NCBI GenBank assembly: GCA_016110215.1
Contig: JADWQD010000012.1
Coordinates: forward strand, 62,001-126,000
DNA length: 64,000 nt
Direction of reading: 5' to 3'
DNA from: Capronia americana
Taxonomy: Eukaryota; Ascomycota; Eurotiomycetes; Chaetothyriales; Herpotrichiellaceae
In this document: in pieces, positions 10,943 to 22,571 of the stretch
Position numbering within the stretch: the first letter of the stretch is position 1
How the letters are laid out: every line of letters begins with the position of its first letter
The notes under the pieces: model-generated
What the model was told of the DNA's origin: nothing
The model's input: the letters and a program-made list of their open reading frames with translations, nothing else
The model's database searches: none
Translations under genes and position numbers: made by a program

Positions 10943-12816
10943 ATGGAGAAACAACTGGACAAGGAGCCTGCCGCGGCAGAAGAGCCTCACGCCGGTACCA
11001 ACACCGACCCGCCCGCCGAGCCCACTCCTAATCAGCAGCTGCAGACGTCGCCAGGCGTCGTCCGGATGGAGGCCGCCGCGGCGCACCTGACGACCATGAA
11101 AAGAGTCATCCTCTTTTCCAGTATCTTCATTGTCAGTTATGTTTACGGCCTGGACCAGCTGAGCCGGTCCGCCTACGTCCCTTACGCGACCGCCTCCTAC
11201 CAGAACCATGCCCTGTTAGCGACGATCAATGTCATCCGCGGAGTCGTGGCCTCGGCCATCCACTGTCGCGAGACTGTCGGACATATTCGGCCGTATCGAG
11301 ATCTTCTCCCTTGCCGTGGTGCTGTATACTTTGGGGACCGTGGTCGAGACATTTGTCAAAAACGTCCAGACCTTTGCCGGCGGGGTCATCCTCTACCAGC
11401 TCGGCTACAACATCTCGACCTTGACCGTCGGGATCATGATTGCCGATTCCACGTCCGTCAAGACACGGCTGTTCTTTGCGTTTGTGGCCAACTGGCCTTA
11501 CCTCATCAACAAATGTCACGTCCGCCGTGCTCTCGACCAGCTCGTGGGAATGGGGTATCAGCATGTTCGCCACCATATATCCGGTGTGCGCCCTGCCTCT
11601 GATCACCTTGATGGTCATCCTCGGACGTCGGGCTCGTGGCGCGAACCACGGCAGGTAGTCGCTGCGATCCTTGAAGGCACTCTTCTGGGAACTTGATATC
11701 ATTGGAGTCCTGATATTGACGGCGGCACTGGGCATGACTTTGATTCCTCTCACCCTGGCTGGCGGCGTCAGCACCAAGTGGAGGGACAGCGGCATTGTCG
11801 CTCCACTCGTGATTGGGGCTCGTCCTGATCCCCGTCTTTGTGTTCTGGGAACGAAAAGCCTCGCGCCCACTGACACCGTTCCACTTCCTCACCGAGCGAA
11901 CCGTTTGGGCGGCCTTGGGCATCAGCGGCCTCTTCCCCCTGGCGTTTATGATCCACGCCAACTATCTGTTCACCCTGCTCATCGTCTCGTACAACTTTTC
12001 CATCACCACCGCCACGCGCATCGCGTCGCTGTACAGCCTTTGTGCCGTCGTGGTCGGCTCGATCCTGGGCGCCGTGGTCATCAAGGTCCGCCGGCTCAAA
12101 CAATTCGTCATCTTCGGCACGGCCATGTGGTTTGTTGAGGTGGACTGATCTACCACTATCGTGGCGGGTCGAGCTCGCAGGCCGGCGTCATCGCTGGGGG
12201 AGTGGTCATTGGCAGTGCAGCCGGCTTTTTCACTTGGCCGGTTTTCGTGCTGATCCAGACCACCGCACGCCACAAGCACATCAGCGTCTTGATTTCCCCC
12301 GTCTTCACCGTCAATCATCTCGGACAAGCCTTTGGCAATTGCATCTCGGGCGCCATTTGGACGCAGACATTGTACGCCCATCTCAGCAGGAATCTGGCCC
12401 CGTTTAACGACCCAACCCTCGCCCAAGCCATCTACGCGTCTCCTTTCACCGCCGTGCTGGCCTTTTCAGACGGCACACCGCAACACGATGCCATCATCGT
12501 CAGTTACAGGTACATTCAGCAGCTGCTTACCATTACCTCGATTTGTTTTGCCGCTCCTATACTCATCCTCGCCTTCTTCCTGCGCAACCCCAGACTCTCA
12601 GACAAGCAGACTCAGCCCGAGGCCAAAGGCAAGACCGAAGACGAGGCCGAAGAGAAGGTGGCGCCCCGACAGGGCCCCGTCGCGCCCGAGAAGACGGGGC
12701 AGAGGATCTGGCACAAGATGGTCAAGTGTATATCTATATTTGCTTGGGATCACAGCATCGGAAGCCGAAACCGTGCAATCGATTCGGAGTGTGGTTGGCG
12801 CGAAGCCTGCCCATAG
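10943..12816 (+). pseudogene. Broken siderophore-iron transporter (MFS, Arn/MirB type)
   Basis: Homology to fungal siderophore:proton symporters runs along the whole interval but in three frames. Intact blocks include the N-terminal GLDQLSRSAYVPYATASY with TINVIRG, then ARLSDIFGRIE, then TSSWEWGISMFATIYPVCALPL, then the C-terminal SSSQAGVIAGG and GQAFGNCISGAIWTQTL. Frame breaks lie near 11258-11263, 11510-11513, 11815-11818 (a four-G run where three fit) and 12138-12143, and an in-frame TAG sits at 11656-11658. No intron solution fits, as the breaks are within a few bases. Blocks remain highly similar to the family and keep GC-rich third positions, so loss looks recent. The intact family imports ferric siderophores across the plasma membrane. 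Clustered assembly errors are the alternative, but neighbouring long genes show none. Confidence 0.85.
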
Positions 12817-14036
12817 GTTTCAATAGTAAACGCTCTTGGATGTTCCAGAATAGTCCAACGGGAGAGATGCCGGAGAGAGATATGCTGCTCGATCTCGGAT
12901 CTTAGATCACCTTTATTGATTTCCCAATTCTTCAAGACGACTCTTTACCCCTTGAAACGGACTTTTTGGATCTGATCTTAAAGTAGGATACGCTTATGGT
13001 CGATATGCGTTTTCGAAAGACTTGTGACGGCGCTATTCCTAGATCTAGAACTTTTACCAAGTATCAGAGACGTATAGACAGAATGCCGCCCATAGGTCTT
13101 GCGTTGATTCCAGGTATTCCTCGGAGTACTGTTGTCACACGCCTCGCCCGACGCACGAGACCATGAGATGTCTCATGTGAGTCGACAGCTATATACGTTT
13201 CTGTCAGGGAGATCTGGCGAAAGAGGCGAGGGTGCTGCTCTTTGTGATATGTTGACGTTACCGGCCCGACAGTAAAGTCAACATAGCCCCGGAGCTGAGC
13301 ACAGGTCAGCGTCGCTCTCGTCCTGGGAAGAGTGAGCCGTACGCAGTTTTCTCGACCGTTTGGCAAATCTGCGATTCCTTCTCCAATGTGTCCAGCTTAA
13401 GCGGCTTGTCCAGACCAAACATGACAGAAGCACTCCCCAAGAAGGAGCGGAGTGTATCCCACCATCCCGACGGAGTACACAGTACCTCCCTCCTCCACGG
13501 CGTATTCCGAATAAGAACGGACACCAACGGGATAGCCCCGATCTTATCCCCTCCCGCCAAGACTGCTACACAGCTCATTTCGACCACCGTAGCAAGTTCT
13601 TCCGCCTACGGTGGCTCACAGAGTGGCTGAGAGCACAATGATTTACTACTATGACGTTGGTAAACGTCATCGGCCGACCTCCACGTAACGTACCCTCGAT
13701 AAAGTACGAGGACAGCAACGATGAGAATGGCAGCTTCTACTAGTATGCGTCAGATGCGTTTGAAGTACAAAGCGCGATTGGGGAGTAAAAGACCAGTGAC
13801 GAAAGGTATTCTCTCGCGCCTACAATTTGAATTTCCCCCAGTAGGACCCGAACCCGTCATTGTCCCGCTCTCACATCGACAATCAATCGTAAACCTTCAG
13901 TAGACACATTTGACCTGTACCTTCCAGTACCTCGAACTGCCATCACGCTCAGCATTCTTCTTACACCAGCAAACAGCTTTCCCTGACTGATACTCTCACG
14001 CTGTTCCCATCGCCTGACGTAGCAAAAGAACAAAGT
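12817..14036. other. Intergenic
   Basis: No gene supported in this 1.2-kb stretch. Short frames on both strands (13064-13366, 13306-13587 minus; 13360-13641 plus) overlap one another without recognisable domains. The end (13900-14036) is the promoter and leader of the next gene. Confidence 0.55.
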
Positions 14037-14717
14037 ATGTCCTCCTTCTTCCACTCCCATTCCCATTCCCACCACTCTCCCGAACATACCTCTTCGCACA
14101 AACACTCCTCCCCCGAACACCAACACGGGCCCCTCCACGACTCCTCCCTCCACTCACCCTTATCTCACCACCACAACCACGCCGCCTCACCCACACATCA
14201 GCCTTCCCTCCACGAGCCCCAGGTCACTCACTTCGGCACGCCAGCCCCAACATACCACGACAAAATGACCACTCCAAATACCACCAACTCCGCCAACATG
14301 AACAACGCAAGCAATCTCCAGGCCACTGTGCCGCAAGGTCAAGGTGCGACGCCAGATCAAAGCTTTGCTACTACCGCACCTTCGACGACGAATTACCAGT
14401 CCACTCAATCCTCCAGCACCAAAGACAAACTCCCACACACGTCAACCGACCCCACCACCGCCTCGGACGCCAGTTCCACCAGCAAAATCGCCGGCGATCT
14501 CAAGGGGATGGCTCAGGGAGTAGTTGGATCTGTGCAAGCCGCAGTGGGGACGACATTTGGCCAAAAAGGCATGGCGGACAAGGGATTCGAGAAGATGTCT
14601 GAGGAAGACGCACGTTTAGCTGCGAAATCGGGAAAACCACCCGTCGGAACGGAGCAGAGGAGTAAAGTTCTTGATGTCGGGCAAGTTGGAGGAACGGAGA
14701 CGGAGAAGAGAGTGTAA
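14037..14717 (+). CDS. Small His/Ser/Thr-rich protein with CsbD-like C-terminus
   Basis: A single exon of 226 residues. The first 75 residues are extremely rich in His, Ser and Pro (HSHSHSHH at residues 6-13, later SHHHNH), the next 80 are Asn/Ser/Thr/Gln-rich and probably disordered. The last 80 residues contain KIAGDLKGMAQGVVGSVQAAVG and DKGFEKMSEEDARLAAKSGKPPVGTEQR. The Gly/Ala amphipathic part resembles CsbD-like stress proteins and small fungal proteins of that kind; the similarity is by eye. The ATG at 14037 is the first in frame and follows caaagt. The His clusters could bind metal ions, but this is inference from composition. The protein may be cytosolic and stress-related; function is not established. 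Confidence 0.75.
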   Translation: MSSFFHSHSHSHHSPEHTSSHKHSSPEHQHGPLHDSSLHSPLSHHHNHAASPTHQPSLHEPQVTHFGTPAPTYHDKMTTPNTTNSANMNNASNLQATVPQGQGATPDQSFATTAPSTTNYQSTQSSSTKDKLPHTSTDPTTASDASSTSKIAGDLKGMAQGVVGSVQAAVGTTFGQKGMADKGFEKMSEEDARLAAKSGKPPVGTEQRSKVLDVGQVGGTETEKRV

Positions 14718-15514
14718 TCAACCACGGAGCCCGCGCGGGAGGGGAGGCTCAGCCCAGCTGTCAAGGGGAAGAAGAAACGGTTCTCAGGTAGTGAGAAATG
14801 CCTCTCAAAGCTGCCGACAAGCGGACGTGAGAACCAGACACAGGAACCAGTGAGAGCATAAGAGGCGCATAAGAGGAGCATATGGCCCTTCTCCAGCGAT
14901 CAACTCAAAGTACCTGCACTCCTATTAGAACGAATTCTGCAGTACTCTTTTCCCCTCACACCAGCATCGAGGAGGCGTCTACTTAAAACACATTTCTCGG
15001 AATTAAAATGCAAGTAATAAGTAAGGTCTACAGCTCCACAGCTATACGAGTCTTTACTCTTCTTCAGTCTACATATTGATGTTGGGGCTGGCATCCGTGC
15101 CTTGGACGCGCTTTTCCTGCGAATGCTCTCTCCGTCGAGGAACGGCACAAAAATTGGCCTAAAGCAAGTCATTATGAAACCAATGACAAGTGTCAGATGT
15201 GAGTGTCACTGATGTGGAGTCATTTGCTTTTGTTGTGGACGTATCGATCATGCTATGTCGTGCTGTGCTAGCCCCAAGCTCGCAGCACAAGAAGGCGCAC
15301 GAGACAAAGAAAAAATTGGAACACAAGAACTCATGCTATGCACACGACCCAACTCATGCGGGACGGATTGCGACACTTTTCCCACCGATCCGGGTTCTGC
15401 CTCTGTTTGTCGGGTATTATGAACAAGTTCCATCTCGCAGGTCTGGGATTGACCTGCCTGTTATCTCACCGGACTTCACTGGCCATGTTGACCACGCTTT
15501 CAGCCGCGATCTCT
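14718..15514. other. Intergenic between convergent genes
   Basis: Shared 3' flanks of the His-rich gene (plus) and the Sch9 kinase (minus). Short frames only; nothing recognised. Confidence 0.6.
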
Positions 15515-18500
15515 TCATTCCTCAAAGAAGAATCCATCGTCACCAGTCTTCTGGACCCCACTCATTCTGTGCTCCTTCGTCCTGGAGCGTGAGAGATAAT
15601 TGTCATCGACTCGTTCATCGTATTGGCCGTCTCTTCCGCCAAAGCGTTCTTCCATTGTGCTCTCGTCAACGAATGTGAAGCCCTGGAAGGCGTTCTGCAT
15701 CGTGGGAGATAGAGGTGTGGACTCAGCTGTAGCCCCCGCAGCTAGAGCGGCTGCTCGAGCGTTAAGGGAAGACGACGTATTGAGGGCATTTGTGAATTCC
15801 GGGTCGAAATTGGATGTGTCGGCAACGGAAGTCAACTTGGGCTTGAACGGAGGTACCAGATTCTTCTTGCCCAAGGCATCCCAGTCGACGTCGGCGAAGA
15901 ATGGATGCGCCATCAGCTCCCCGGCGTCTCCGTTCGCACCAAGTCGGTGTCTCGGATTGCGGTTGAGTAGGCCTTTGACGAAGTTTCGACCCTCGGTGCT
16001 CAGAGCGTCTCTAGGGAAGCGCACCTTACCGAAAGCAATGTTCTTATACATTTGCTGGGTGTCTTCAGCATAGAATGGGCTCCAGCCGCAACACATCTCA
16101 AAGACCAAGACGCCAAGTGACCAAAAATCAACCATTTTGGTGTACCCCTGTTCATCGAGCAACACTTCGGGGGCAAGATACTCGGTTGTTCCACAAAAAG
16201 TGTTGGTAGTGTCGTCCTGGGTCAAATTGGCCTTGGACAGACCGAAGTCGCACAATGCAATGTGTCCATTGGCGTCGAGGAGGATATTTTCCGGTTTAAG
16301 GTCTCGGTAGACAATGTCAGATTGGTGAAGGTGCTTCAGGGCTAGGATGAGTTCCGCGATATAGAACTTTGCACGGTCCTCCTTGAATCGACCTTCCTTC
16401 TGCAGATGCCAGAACAGTTCTCCTCCTGACATGAAGTCTGTTACCAAATAGAGGTCTGAAGGTGTCTGAAACGAGAATTTGAGACCGACAATGAATGGCG
16501 ACTCGGTCGTGGCTGTTCGAACCAGGATGTTCCGTTCTCCGATGGTATGCTGGATTTCCTTCTTTTGGATGATGACTTTCTTCGATAACACTTTCATTGC
16601 GTAGATCCGTCCAGTGTCCTTCTTCCTAACCTGATAGACTTGACCAAAGGTTCCCTTCCCAATAAGTTTGAGAATTTGGAAGTCGTTGGGCCCAAAATGT
16701 TTCTTTTCCACTTTCTGGAAGTGCATGCGAATGTGAATCTCGCCTGTGATATCTTGGTCCTCGACACTACGAGGTTCGAGCCTGAAAAATCCTTCTAATG
16801 TGGGGTTTTGTTCTGTGAGTTTCAGACATAACCGGACATGGCCCAAAAATGCTTCTGTCTGCCGATCATAAACTGTAACATCAAGTTCCGACTGGTCGCT
16901 GACAACGTCGCTAGAAACAAGTTAATAACAAAGGCCAAAGCCATTGGCTTGCTTGTGACTCACAACATGGCTTCATGATCCCACTGAGGATCAGTGACTT
17001 TGCTCAGTCCCCGTTCCTCTCCGTTGCCATTCGTACTACTCTGGCGACTCTTCATAGGGATCGCCATCGGCTTGCCCATGTCACTATCGGTCCGCCGAAT
17101 CGGGACTGATGACAACTGGGCAACGGCTCCCTTTCGATCGTCCTCATCGACATCCATCTTGTCCTGTCTTGCTCCCTTGGAGACATACTCGTTCCACTCA
17201 AATTGACACACCACATAGGGATCATATGAGGGTTTGAGATTGCGTCCCTCTGCAATCTTGATGTTCAATTTTCCTCGTGGAGTGCTGCCGGTAGGTAGTT
17301 GATCTTTTAAAGGACGTTTCTGCTCGATTTGGATGTTTTTATCATCGCTAACCGTGCTTGTGCTCGACAGAGGTGACCGAGTATCGGCCCGTCGATAATC
17401 TTCTCGGGATAGGGCTCGGGGAGTTTGAGGAGGAGTACTCTTTTCACGTAGCGCAGAGGCCACGTTTGAAGTTAGCTCATCTGACTCTCTCAACTTTTCA
17501 GACGACGGAGGCTTAGCATGACTTGGAGAAGGGGACCTGGGGCTCTGTGTTCTCGAGGAATGAATCGACGACGCAGGGTTTGAGATGTGTGCCGCGGAAA
17601 CAGTGCTTCTGGTGACACTAGAGACGGGTAGAGACTGATGGCGGCGGTCCTTGACGCTCGAAGTGGATTTGGGAAGCACAAAGTTCCTCAAAGCCTGCGT
17701 TATGGAAGCCAGACCGCCGTCTAGCATGGACCCGCCATTTTCTGCAGCCTCGCCATCTCTGTTCACCATTGAAGCAGCGGACGAGACTGGTGTAGGCGGC
17801 AGCCGAGAAGGGTCGCGCTCAGGCATGAGTCGTAGAGACCCTAGGTGCGGCTCATCCGGTGGTGGTGTCGGAACTGAGAGCTGTTCCCGCTCCACCATCA
17901 CCATCGAGCCTATGGAGGCAGTTGACACTCTCCTGCTCTTGCCCTTCCCTTCCTCCTCTTTCTGAGATGGAGATGCATTTTGTTCACTTGCTTGGTGCTC
18001 AGGGAGTGTGCCAGCTTGAGACGACCGTGACGGTATAATCTGAGAGGGATCTCTACCCACCTGGCCAAAGTAGCTGTGCATAATACCTGGGAGCCGCTTG
18101 TCGTGGAGGTCTGGCCGCGGTGTCTCCACACCGGAAGGGGTCGGTGAGTTAGATCCAACGAGCTCGTGGAAGTCATCGTGTCGGTGTTCGTGTTTCGCAC
18201 TGCTGCGTGGTGGGTCAGCAAGGAACGTCAACGGGTTCACACTTGCAGACAGAGCATTGCTTGATGGTTGTACATGGCCACTGCCTGCCCCCGTCGGTCG
18301 AGACATGTTTCTGACCCCGCAATGCGCCTCAGCCTTGAACAGGAGAGAGCTGGTCCACCATGGCTCAGCGAGACTGAGATACGACACAGTTCAAAGCTCC
18401 AGCGTTTGTACAAAGGTGCAATGGCACAGCCCATCTCCCAACTCCTCAGAACCGAGGCTGGGGAAGAGCAAAACCCCACCATTCACAAGGCCAACCATAC

Positions 18501-18626
18501 ATACTTCATTCACAACACGAAGGTTGTATGTGCAAAGGAAAAGATCGGGACGTACTTCTGTGCCATGGCTTGCCTTAGCAGATCTGCAGCTGCGTTTGCG
18601 TTTGTGTTGAGACCGGCCTGCGCCAT
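15515..18626 (-). CDS. SCH9: AGC-family serine/threonine kinase Sch9
   Basis: Three exons on the complement (18556-18626, 16964-18310, 15515-16910) give 937 residues. After a long Ser/Pro-rich region, a C2 domain starts near residue 370 (GKLNIKIAEGRNLKPSYDPYVV). The kinase domain starts near 551: GKGTFGQVY, the AMKVL lysine, YRDLKPEN catalytic loop, DFGLSK, and an activation loop with TNTFCGTTEYLAPE. A C-terminal AGC tail carries the hydrophobic motif FQGFTFVDES. The C2-plus-AGC order is specific to Sch9, the TORC1-dependent S6-kinase-like regulator of growth, stress and lifespan. The start at 18626 (MAQAGLNTNAN...) comes from a first exon with a gtacgt donor that joins in phase to NMSRPTG; a later in-frame ATG at 18304 is also possible, so the N-terminus is less certain than the rest. 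Confidence 0.93.
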
Positions 18627-20985
18627 GTTGGCCGCTTGACTGTTGAGTTCCCTTCTCTTTAAGAAGTCACGACAGTAGTTCGTGACGTTGTCGGTCGAAT
18701 GTCGCCGCACTCACCCGCCGGAGGGAGGGGGGTTGGTTCCTGAGTTTCCCGGCGCAGGCTCAAATGCAAATGACGGAACTCTTGCAGAATTTGGAGAAAT
18801 CCGGGATCTCGGTCGGCTAGGATGGCAGGTCCTTCTTCGCAGCCCTGTCGCAGACTCAGAAATCCAAGAACAGCAGCCAATCGCGTGATTAGTGGAGGTG
18901 ACGTGGAAGTGAGAAATTGTCTGGTGAAGTGTTGACCGGTGCCAGGGCGTGGTAACGACGATGAGCTCGACAAGGGCGGGCACTGGTGATATAATCGAGT
19001 TGCAGGCGAGGGTCAAAAATTGTCCCTTGGAGAATTTGGCGGGCCCAGGCCGGGGAGGGTTAAGGGCTGCAAGGGTACGAGGTATGTGTGTAAGTGGCTC
19101 GCCAGTGAGTGGGAGAAGAAGTGGGATGCGGGAAGTGGACTGATGATGGCAAAATCTGAGGTAGCAGCGAGTGAGAAGGAAAGCTAAAGTAACCGGGGGT
19201 TCTTGGGACGTAGAGATGCCTGAATAAATGCAATGGCGGCTGCCCGTGCTCATATCTTCGTGCAATAAGAAGAAAGTGAAGAGAATTCGGGGGGGTTATG
19301 ACACTGCAACCAGCTGAACCGCTGCTCCGAAAAAGAGGGTTATTCGCAGGCGAAGTCCCAAGTCCCAGGCTCCTCCCAAGCAGGAGCCCAATCGCCCCCT
19401 CCGGCTTTACGATATATCATTTTATTCGATCTTCGGTGAGTCCTTTGGAGTTGGATTTTGCACCGGGCGGACACAAGCCAGAACCATGTCATTCATAATA
19501 CTAGATGTGCCACTGGACACGTCTCCTCTCACTTCCCCAGCCGGGCTGTGCTGGAGCAGGCTACCTATAATCTTCCACTATCAAAGACAGCTTACGACTC
19601 ATCGACCGTAGGCTAGAGTAACGGCAAACCCTCTGGCCATGCACCTCGCCAGATGGTCTTAGATACTTCGAATGCCGGGCTTATGGGAGCGCTGTCGAAA
19701 CCGGCTTTGAGGAGCAGGAACGACGTCATTCAATCGTTCCTTGAGAATCCATCATGAACCTTACCCGTATGCCCACTCAGTCAACAAAAATCAGAAGTAT
19801 TGGGTCATCCGGAACCCTTTTTTCGGCGATTGTTGAGCGATGTTCGGTACGCTCCTCGACACTCGGCTGATGGACTTACCCGTGACGAACTTTCGAGCAT
19901 GGTTCATATCATATGCAATAGCCGCCATTTGCATGTGCGCTGCGTTTGACAGTCGGCGATCTCCTGGCTCTGATTCGGTCATGTGCGCTTTTCCTAGAAT
20001 TCTGATGGACATGATCGAATCCCCACCACAAGCAGCTTCGTCCGCTCTGCTATATCATCTGCTCTGGCGTCCCTGGCCTATATCGCCGACGGTATAAGAC
20101 TGGCCAGGGCGAAAGCGGTTCGGTCAAGACTTGAAGAGACTGCTTTGGTTATCATAGATCTTCACGGGCTATTGTACTAATTATGTACATCTCAAGCCCT
20201 GTTGAGACCGCTTTTTTTCATCTGCTGAAACCCCGCTCATACAAAGAACGTTTTGAGTATGACGGCAATAGCGGTAGCCTCCAGACAAACACTTCCTTGC
20301 AAGGGAGGGGGAAAGAAGAGCTTGGATTCTTGAATTTCAAGCTGAATGTCGTTGTTTCAGGGTGGTGTAGGCTGTGCGCAAAAAGACCGCATTGTTTGCC
20401 TCACATGCGAGGGCCAATAATTGATGCAGATATCCTCTGGGCTGTGCTGGACTTTCTATTCTGGGTTTTGGTGCTTAGTCCTATGCATATGACCAGCTGC
20501 TGTAGAACAACACATATGGGCTATATGCTGTGTAACTCGATATACGATCGATGCGGACCGTGGCTGTTGTAGTGGTAAGGCTGAAAGGTCGTTCGGGAGG
20601 GAGTAAACGACCTGTCCAACACCAAAGTCCACGCCCCGGTTCAACAACTGATAAGGTTGACCGCATGGCTAATACACTTAGAGCGCAGCATGGGAGCCTG
20701 ACTTTGGCGGTAAACTTCACTTTGAGGCGAACAGTCATTTGACATTACCGACGTCAACTGCCACCAACCCAACCCTTCTAAACAGCGGCAGGAGTAGATA
20801 GTGCAGTAATTGCTCTTGAGGTCCACCGTACCTGCACTTTGACTGCGCTTTAGCCCGCCCTAAATGCCACTAATTTTTGGTCGGTTCGCGTGGCGCGTAG
20901 TGCCAGTTGGTCGCAATTGCGTCGTTTGAGGTCACCTCAAGATCACTTCACATTATTGCAACATTGCTTGAGGCGTCGCAGCACA
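18627..20985. other. Intergenic between divergent genes
   Basis: About 2.4 kb containing the upstream regions of the Sch9 gene (minus) and the Rsc7-like gene (plus). The first 700 bp, read on the minus strand, are pyrimidine-rich as is usual for fungal promoters and leaders. I see no supported gene; the frames at 19840-20097 and 20183-20572 have no recognisable features. Confidence 0.6.
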
Positions 20986-22571
20986 ATGGCCCGGCGTCCA
21001 CGTTTGGCTGCACAGGCTGCGCAAGCTTCAATGCGTAAGTCTACTATGTTCTTTCACATGGACGATTGTTGACCCTGGCAGGGACCCCCATTCCAAACAT
21101 ATCCGACAACGAAGACGAAGAGATGCCAGATGCCACTCCTGTTGACGCAGCCACACCACAAGAGGAGGAGGAAGATGCAGAAAACGAAGACGAAGAGAAC
21201 AACGATGCAGAAGAAGCTCCAACGCCATCACGAGGGTCGGACCCACCATCCCGTTCTGCGACTCCCCGGCGTGGTCGACCTTCCGTCCGGCGAGGACGTA
21301 GAGGTGGCAGGCTAGGCAGGCCACCAAAAGACCGTGGCCCGCCCGGATCTGACGATGGAGATAACGACGCTGCTTCTGAAACTGCTACTCCCAAGCGAAG
21401 AGGTGGCTTCCGCGGCCACAGAGGTGGAAGGTGGGCCAAGTACAGAGCAGGAGGTTCACGACCGCAACAGGCTCCTCTTGACGACGATGGGAATCCGATG
21501 GAGATTGTCAACGACGAAGTCTTACTGCCTGAAGACCCCGAAGGTGAGGAGAAAGTCGATAAGAACGGCCGGCTGCTAGAAGGGAGAGAGTATCGTGTGC
21601 GGACTTTCACCATTCTTGGCAGGGACGACAGACTATACATGCTCTCGACAGAACCAGCCCGTTGCATTGGATTTCGTGACTCCTACCTTTTCTTTCAGAA
21701 GCACAAGCATCTCTACAAAATTATCATCGACGACGACGAGAAGCGCGATCTTATCGAGAGAGATCTGATCCCTCATTCCTACAAAGGACGGGCTATTGGT
21801 GTGGTGACGGCTCGATCTGTTTTTCGCGAATTTGGTGCAAAGATCGTCATTGGCGGGAAGAAGGTGACGGATGACTATCATACCCAGGCAGCACGGGAAA
21901 GGGGCGACGTGGAAGGAGAATTTGCCGTTCCAGAAGACCGTCTTCCAGCTCCTGGAGAGCCATACAATCGCAATCAATATGTGGCATGGCATGGAGCAAG
22001 TGCTGTCTATCACACCAACGCCCCCAGTGTGCCTCTGCCGCTTGCAAAAGTTCAGGAAGCGAAGAGACGAAAGATTGTGGTAACAAGCGATAACTGGATG
22101 CTGGAACACGCAAGAGAAGCCAGCCGCTTTAACTCACAATTGGCGGCAGCTCGACTGGAAAACCGCTATGGCGTATACGATATTCACACCAATGTCATGC
22201 AGTATCCAGCTCATATGCAACCAACACATGCACGATGGGAGGTCGTGGATGACCAAGAAGATGCTGAGAATGTCGACAAGGGAGAGAGGCTACCTCTCCT
22301 GGACCCGGTCTATGGACGAAACTTCAGGATCCATGATCTCTGCCTTGAGTCGACACCCGAGTCCTGGTTTGCAACTGCGGGCCCCGAAGCAGAAAGCAGT
22401 GGTCTATCGTCAATCCCGTCAACCATCCTAGATGAACTACCTGCGGAGTGTCTTCGCGCATTTGAGGCCGCCAAGGCCCGCGAAATCGAGTGGCGGGGGA
22501 AGTGGCATACAGAACAACAGGATGGTCTTCGAGCCCGGCTGCTTCCTTCCTTCGAATGGTTCCCAAAGTGA
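20986..22571 (+). CDS. Chromatin-remodelling complex subunit, Rsc7/Swp82 family
   Basis: Two exons (20986-21034, 21082-22571) encode 512 residues; the intron has gtaagt and ggcag ends and splits an Arg codon. Residues 20-150 are acidic, then basic and Arg/Gly-rich (RRGRPSVRRGRRGGRLGRPPKDR, an AT-hook-like run). The conserved core begins about residue 175 with EYRVRTFTILGRDDRLYMLSTEPARCIGFRDSYLFFQKHK, followed by PHSYKGRAIGVVTARSVFREFGAKIV and YGVYDIHTNVMQYPAHMQPTHARWE. This is the CRC_subunit family, which includes yeast Npl6/Rsc7 and Swp82, members of the RSC and SWI/SNF remodelers. The protein acts in the nucleus. Which of the two complexes it serves here cannot be read from the sequence. 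Confidence 0.9.

Noticed and set aside
10943..12816. Explaining the siderophore transporter by introns
   Set aside because: Frame changes occur within a few bases without room for an intron, and one break is a TAG in an otherwise continuous block.
13064..13641. Overlapping short frames on both strands
   Set aside because: No recognisable product; mutually overlapping frames of similar length suggest chance.
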